Notes under the pieces: model-generated | Told to the model about the DNA's origin: nothing | The model's database searches: none | The model's input: only the letters and a program-made list of their open reading frames with translations | Shown: piece by piece, positions 59,701 to 64,000 of the stretch | How the letters are laid out: the number at the start of each line of letters is the position of its first letter | Numbering within the stretch: the first letter of the stretch is position 1 | Assembly: GCF_000227135.1 (NCBI RefSeq) | Contig: NC_018259.1 | Span: forward strand, 1,172,805-1,236,804 | Direction: 5' to 3' | Origin: Leishmania donovani | Taxonomy: Eukaryota > Euglenozoa > Kinetoplastea > Trypanosomatida > Trypanosomatidae | Length of the DNA stretch: 64,000 bases | Translations under genes and position numbers: made by a program

Positions 59701-61548
59701 GATAGTTTGCAGGTCTGCGCCGACGCGCTCAGGTCTGCCGCGGGCTTACCTTCCACTTCCTCACTTGTGCAGACGCCCCTGGAAGAAGATGCTGACGTGG
59801 GCAGTCTGACCGCGGTCTTGGCTGTTACCGCGCTTGTGCAAGGCACGGACAGTGGCAGTGGCAGCGCAAAGGAGGGGCGGCGTGCTGCTTCGCTGCAGGA
59901 GCGGTACTTTGCAGAGCTATGCCGGTGGAACGGCTTGGCTGCCGCACTGCAGCGACAGCCGCGGCGACCGCAGCTCGTTCTCCGCCGCGTTCGTGTGGAC
60001 CCGCTGCACCGAAACGGTGGCGCATCGAAGAGAAAAAAAACGCCGGTCGGTCCTACTGTACCGCCTTCGGCTTTGATGGACGCCAGCGAGGGGGTGCTGT
60101 ACGCTCCGAGTGTCGCCGGCTCCTCGCTGCTGCCAGAAGAACGGCGTCAGTGGGTCACGTATGGGATGGTTCTGCCCGCCACGCGCAACGAGGACACGTT
60201 TGCAAGCAGTGCGCGTCGTGAGGACCGTGTACTGGCGTCGCAGCCACCGCCGGTGGCGCTCGCGCCGGCGCACCTATCCGCTCTTCACCTCTTCGGCCGA
60301 GTGCTGTTCACTCCCGGCAACTACGCGACAGCGGTGAACGTTGTGGAATCTTACGCACGTGTATCGCAGCAGTGCTTGACGGACTACATCTCCGACTACA
60401 GCTGCGTCATGACAGGCCCGCTGCGCTATTCTGTGTCGGCAACGATTCGACGCTATTTGCAGGTGCGCGTGGTAGTGGAGCTGGCGCCGTTGCTAGCGTT
60501 GGTGAGCAACGGGGCCGCTGCGCAGCCGCTAGCCTCGACGAGGCTCTCGGCTGCTGGCGCTTGCATTTCACCTCCGAGCACATCGACTTTGTTAGCTCCT
60601 GTGGCGCTTTTCGCCCGCTCGACATGGCGCACTGTCGTGCTGAGCTTGTCCTGCACGTGCAAACCCCGCTTATATGAACAGGTGCCTCGCACGGACGATG
60701 GCGTGAAGGTGTGCCGCCACGTCGCGGAGCTCTTTCACTACTTCACCACCCAGCAGTTTTCTGTAGTAGGCCATCAGGCGGTGCAGCGAGAGCAGCCACT
60801 GCCGCAGCACCAGGTTCAGAGAGCACTAGCTCGAGTCGACCCGATGCTTTATTCACGGAGTCTCCCACCCCTATCACCGCGTACTACGTCATCAGAGAAG
60901 CGGCAGCTGTCACATCGCAGCCGCACGAGCACGAGCACCAGCAGCTCCAACTCGAGCACCAACGCCATTTTGAGCAGCTTGCCCTTGCCGGCGCTCTACA
61001 CGCGCTTCTTCGACCTCTGTGCCGCTTCAGAGGGGACTGCCCGTAAGCAAGAGAAGAATGAAGTCTCTGGATCGGATAGCACAGACTCCGCATCCCCGGC
61101 ACGGCCTCCAGCGCGGTGCCGTTCGCTGCAACGCAGCGCGACCGCCGCACTGTCGCCTGCGACACCGAGTAAGGCACCACGGACAAGGCCTTCGAAGAAG
61201 GCACAGCGCTCCTCCACAGCGGCAGCGGCCAATGCTTCGGTGACCTCCTCGGTGGCCGCCTCAGCAGCGGGCACAGATTTCCACACTCAAGCGCTCCAGT
61301 ACGCGCTGCGGCTTCTGCAAGAGCGTCTGCGCGACGGCAGCGGAGAGAGGACTGCGGATGGCGGCGCGGCATCCCTTGCAGCAGCAGCAGCCACGGGAGA
61401 CGGTGGGTTGCTGTTCCGCCCCAGCGGTCCGTCACCACCCGCGCTCGCACGGAAGCGCACCCGCTCAGAGGACGTTAGTCCAGGAGAGACAGAGCATGCG
61501 CGGGCACTACGACTGGTGGAACAGCTGCTGCGCGATCAGCTACGCTGA
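56755..61548 (+). CDS. Very large hypothetical protein, 1597 residues
   Basis: I do not recognise this protein. The first ~750 residues are Ser/Pro/Ala/Thr-rich and probably disordered, with basic clusters such as KRRRTRKGTK and RRRRTSK that could act as nuclear localisation signals. Ordered-looking sequence starts near residue 760 (LLQAWWSAVC...SCLWVELSEGYQEAHGTLLRQ) and again at about 935-1060 and 1165-1330 (LHLFGRVLFTPGNYATAVNVVE; SATIRRYLQVRVVVELAPLL). The C-terminus has two amphipathic helices (ALQYALRLLQERLRD and ARALRLVEQLLRDQLR) separated by Gly/Ala linker. No membrane segment, no known catalytic motif. A nuclear role is plausible from the basic clusters only. Confidence 0.65.
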   Translation: MRRGGGERSGAERLLSSASTPTTVERSVSPFTSLDTSFAQSLNGYGDYDDEDSTAFASPGSFSPHAYHSHTKSLTPTPPPSAVASPMLILGDASDSAALDREVQPEEQHIEEFVPLPAKSSQVLPALSFHSSFFSYTTDSSISAEPLLTSKSPALVTYPSSTASPGGRAPLQRTGSSSPQSQPSAPASLSAVHEAGQSPDVKEEKTFPFSSSLSSSAVLAEIQTTISQLTTSSFPMPPPLVAASAMTTQVLPCCTDDEGQHCSRASSPAMASSPLSPWAPRTADRPQAEERELRRSGSSAKDPGAADTVLTLPLTALDELPPPTPLSSSSFFSASPSVASPLSAVAASLNETPVRASLSHLATSLLYADGADPLADERHTQSRINTAALPWVPMLLPTMPGPKRRQQRGTNTLPPHAEGHGDAQCVAQADDKPAAKRRRTRKGTKEEASTTGEVVLIAERGMPAPAPLPQPPSARRRRTSKTATKDAHQSAAPTRVSKDARLAPMPRAEAPLDQKENCDGAQGLKESSKDHSSASRTEPGDISLPPNSAKPSTALHPQELMVLAGDVPLSHLFATSSDLNADSKSTAPAACQPPAAPSVPSQSQRERWRRTRFRKAGVPQTAAAAVEDGAAPSAGRVAAEASREEAEPAPAAATSLPLCLSSPRAPQLPARSEKLDGSGAKAELPASGDTSAARSLGAARRGKTSTFSLTLPARKRRTLQTTPAVTTETPSSTGGGDTSGSDGAVTHVASTSKRAADVQPSLLQAWWSAVCTSASSSESGRSCLWVELSEGYQEAHGTLLRQVLVYWGWLHSESSVTHRGGLELPTGASTLSSSTPKCTSRKRARDRKRSETSAAGASAQLERTDRRANNGLVVLLCPSPLPMEEALRWWTQRAHVEHSFMPPLLAVSMSADPQSSVLGSSDRVPSASRVAPTPEEEYELLRGAIQLASSVYCTDAARSLAVSCTAAGHAALAQLLSLNQVFDSLQVCADALRSAAGLPSTSSLVQTPLEEDADVGSLTAVLAVTALVQGTDSGSGSAKEGRRAASLQERYFAELCRWNGLAAALQRQPRRPQLVLRRVRVDPLHRNGGASKRKKTPVGPTVPPSALMDASEGVLYAPSVAGSSLLPEERRQWVTYGMVLPATRNEDTFASSARREDRVLASQPPPVALAPAHLSALHLFGRVLFTPGNYATAVNVVESYARVSQQCLTDYISDYSCVMTGPLRYSVSATIRRYLQVRVVVELAPLLALVSNGAAAQPLASTRLSAAGACISPPSTSTLLAPVALFARSTWRTVVLSLSCTCKPRLYEQVPRTDDGVKVCRHVAELFHYFTTQQFSVVGHQAVQREQPLPQHQVQRALARVDPMLYSRSLPPLSPRTTSSEKRQLSHRSRTSTSTSSSNSSTNAILSSLPLPALYTRFFDLCAASEGTARKQEKNEVSGSDSTDSASPARPPARCRSLQRSATAALSPATPSKAPRTRPSKKAQRSSTAAAANASVTSSVAASAAGTDFHTQALQYALRLLQERLRDGSGERTADGGAASLAAAAATGDGGLLFRPSGPSPPALARKRTRSEDVSPGETEHARALRLVEQLLRDQLR

Positions 61549-62227
61549 CGGCGCCGCAAGGGCACGCGCCTGCGTGCGCTCGCGCTTTGCACGCAGATGG
61601 AGGGCTTGGCAGGCGGTCTTGCAGAGGGGGTGGGCGGGTGGGGTGAGACGAGCAGAGTCTTGCACGGGAGCATGCACAGCCTGCATCAGTGCAGCTGATC
61701 TTCTTGCCTTGCTCACATACAGACGCACAAGCGCTTTTACTGTGCACAAGCACACGAGCAACGCTCATGTGCCGCGCGCGCAGGTCGACCCATCGCCAGG
61801 AGATGGGCGCCGTGCGTGGCGACTTCAGCAACTAGGATCCAGAAGCACCATGCACCACTTGGAGTCAGGATGGGCACCCTTGTTCTTCCCTTGCGTGCCC
61901 GACACTGACGGGTGCCAGCCTGGCTTTGCACCACACTCACAAGCAGTCAGATGCGAGCGTTTGTTTCACTTTGACAAGGCCGTGTGACGCGTGCCACATG
62001 TCTTCTGTACTGCTCTCCAACTCATCTGCTCTTCTCGCACCCGCATACGGACCTGTCTGCGTCTTGCTTGGATTGTCGTGTGCGTGTGGATGCGCATTCG
62101 TGTGCGGGGAGGACGCTGGCACACACAGAGGTCATCGCTCGGCAACGCACACGCGCTTGCCTACCGGAGAGACTAACGACCTCCGTCTTCCTCTGACGCA
62201 CAGGCGACGAGCACCCATACGTACACG
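61549..62227. other. Intergenic
   Basis: About 680 bases with no gene supported. Candidate acceptor DNA lies around 61995-62045. No repeat beyond short GT patches. Confidence 0.5.
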
Positions 62228-64000
62228 ATGATGGCGACCCCGACAAGGGGAGAGGCGCAGTGGCTGAAGGACGCAAGCGCGTCCGCGACGTGGCTAGCTG
62301 GACTTTCTTCCATCGCTTCCCCCTCCCCGCCGCTGCGGTCTGGAACGGGGAGGCGCGCGTATGAGTCGTCACCGCCGCCTCGAGTTGACGAGCAGTGGCG
62401 GCGAGACGCGCAGCCGCAGAGCGACTCGACAAACTTGCGCCGCCCTCTTCATTGGCAAAGTACCGCCGTTTCAGAGCCTTTTTGCAGGGGCGGTCTTTAC
62501 CCGCATCTAGTGCGGAGCCACAGCCCGCCATCGCAACAGGCACCACCACCACCACCGCGGCCCCCCCTCCCCCGCTGCACACGTTGGCGTGGGTATAAGC
62601 CACTTAGCGCGCACACAGGCGCCACTGCGCTCTGGCGTCGAGGTCACTGTGGGCGGCCATGCGTGCGGTGAATCAGGTCAGCGTGGAGACATACCACCGC
62701 CTTATCAATGCGCGGCGAGCGACGCTAGTGAGGCAGCGCATCAGCACTCCATTACCGTCGAGAAAGTCCGCATCGCGTCATGCCTGGCGGATCATATTTC
62801 TGCAGCGAGCGCGGGTGTCTTTGGCGATGTACCAGGAGAGTGGCCTTGCAATCTCCACCCCTTCGATACCAAGTCCGTCGCAGAGACTGTGGAGTGCGGC
62901 CGTCAAGCAGCTCTGCTGCACCGCGTGAACGAAGGCTTCTTTGACGTGACAGCACAACTTTCCCATGAGGCAGCTGCTAGGGCCGTCGAGGTAGATCGCC
63001 ACCGACTCGCTGCGCAGTACAGCACTGAAAGATGCAGGGCCGCCGCGGAGGCACACGCACAGGCGTGCGCGGAGCTTGAGGTTGCTCAGAAACAGCTGCT
63101 TCGTTTGGAAGAGGCGCACCAGAGGAGGTTTGCAACTTCTGCTACAGTGGAGGTAGATGCTAGGATGCCTGCGGACTCGACCACCACGGCACCAGAAGTC
63201 CCCATCGACGCCGTTGCGCTTCAGCTGGATGCCGAGATGGCTCAGATGCGATTGAAAAGACAGCGTTACTCGACGCAGTGCACCCGCAAGACTCGTCTTC
63301 AGGCGCAGGCAGACAAGCTGAATGCGCAAGGCAAGGACCTGACCGTCCAGCGTGAACGCGAGCAGACACAAAGCCCTCAAGAGCTCGAGCACGCGCTTGC
63401 GTCGTCTTCCATCACATTGCCAGAAATATGTCGCACTCCCGGTGATCAAGCGCAGCTGCCAGCTGAGGTGCTCGGTGGCGCGATGCAAGAGCTTTCTGCT
63501 TGCATCACGGAGCGCCGCGAGCTGCTGCAGCACCTGCGTGACGACTCTCAAGACTGTCTAAAGCTCCTTGATGCGCTTTTTGCGAAGTGCTCGTTATCCA
63601 CGGTTGCGGAGCCGGAGGACCATTTAGCGTCTCAGAGCGGCAGCCATGCCTCCGATGCCACGGCGGCCATCGCTGGCAGGGGCGAGGCGCCAACGAGATG
63701 TGCCGCACGAAATCAAGTTTACGACTCCGCCGCTACAAGTGCTGCCTCTTCCTCGGGCGTGAGGCATGTTGAGGAAGGCATGGCGAAGGCGTACCAGGCA
63801 CTGTGCCGTGGCGAAGAAAAGGCTCTCGCTGAGATGGAATATTTGTTGCTCCTGCTGCAGCAGTGTGCGCAGCTGCAACAGCTACAGCAAGGGCGTGGGC
63901 GCCCTGGCGTGCCGCCGGATGGCCGACTGAGCGCCATGGAGAGCGCGACGCGAAAGACGTCTTCTGCTACTGCAGCTGGAGATGTGCCTGCGCTGGTGAT
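62228..64000 (+). CDS. Coiled-coil hypothetical protein, frameshifted and partial
   Basis: A gene that starts at the ATG-ATG at 62228 and runs off the window. The first frame reads 147 codons to a stop at 62669-62671. A different frame is open from 62511 to the window end (about 1490 bases) but has no early ATG (first at 63165). The two meet around the C7-T-C5 run at 62561-62573; one surplus C there would explain the break. The product would have a Pro-rich N-terminal region, then long helical, Gln/Glu/Ala-rich sequence with coiled-coil character (about 63030-63400 and 63780-63900). A third frame at 62395-62598 also looks protein-like, so two indels, or real decay, remain possible. Function unknown. 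Confidence 0.5.

Overview
The window looks like nuclear chromosome sequence from a trypanosomatid flagellate, most likely Leishmania or a close relative. Genes are intron-free and packed head-to-tail on one strand. Coding sequence is GC-rich at third positions. Intergenic DNA carries long polypyrimidine tracts, AG spliced-leader acceptors and many CA/GT microsatellites. Several proteins are forms I associate with kinetoplastids: an AIR9-like LRR/A9-repeat protein, mitochondrial EngB, and an Atm1-type half-transporter. Species assignment is inference.

Layout. Positions 1-5029 are the start of a leftward polycistronic unit (minus strand): MCM7, tubulin cofactor A, a TXNDC9/PLP3 phosducin-like protein and a small membrane-anchored unknown. 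Positions 5030-11041 hold no convincing gene and form a divergent strand-switch region, the expected place for bidirectional Pol II initiation. Its two arms mirror each other in composition: the left arm is A/C-rich with three long C-tracts, the right arm G/T-rich with three long G-tracts. A dispersed ~0.6 kb repeat sits at the axis, and a much older relative lies in the left arm. From 11042 to the end every gene is on the plus strand: NTAQ1 amidase, a SURP-tailed protein, a membrane protein, COA6-like, EMC6, a decayed CNNM copy and an intact CNNM, AIR9-like, mt-EngB, a J-protein, PP4-like phosphatase, a Roc-COR (ROCO) GTPase, an unknown 1100-residue protein, a TMEM14-like protein, a SIZ/PIAS SUMO ligase, an Atm1/ABCB7-type half-transporter, an unknown 1597-residue protein, and a coiled-coil gene that runs off the window and appears frameshifted.

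Repeats and assembly. The same SIDER-like element occurs in near-identical copies at about 7.8 kb (+), 31.1 kb (+) and 55.5-56.1 kb (-). Two 99-N gaps at 30.9 and 31.8 kb are each bordered by the same sequence on both sides (390 and 226 bp). They look like contig overlaps that were never merged, so the apparent multiplication of the element and of the J-protein 3' end there is probably artefact. The direct and inverted copies divide the plus-strand unit into two segments of about 23-24 kb that could recombine.

Functional themes: replication (MCM7); tubulin and cytoskeleton (cofactor A, PLP3, AIR9-like); mitochondrial biogenesis (COA6, EngB, Atm1-type ABC); protein quality control and modification (NTAQ1, EMC6, J-protein, SUMO ligase); signalling (PP4, ROCO). 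As is usual for these organisms, neighbours share a transcript but mostly not a pathway.
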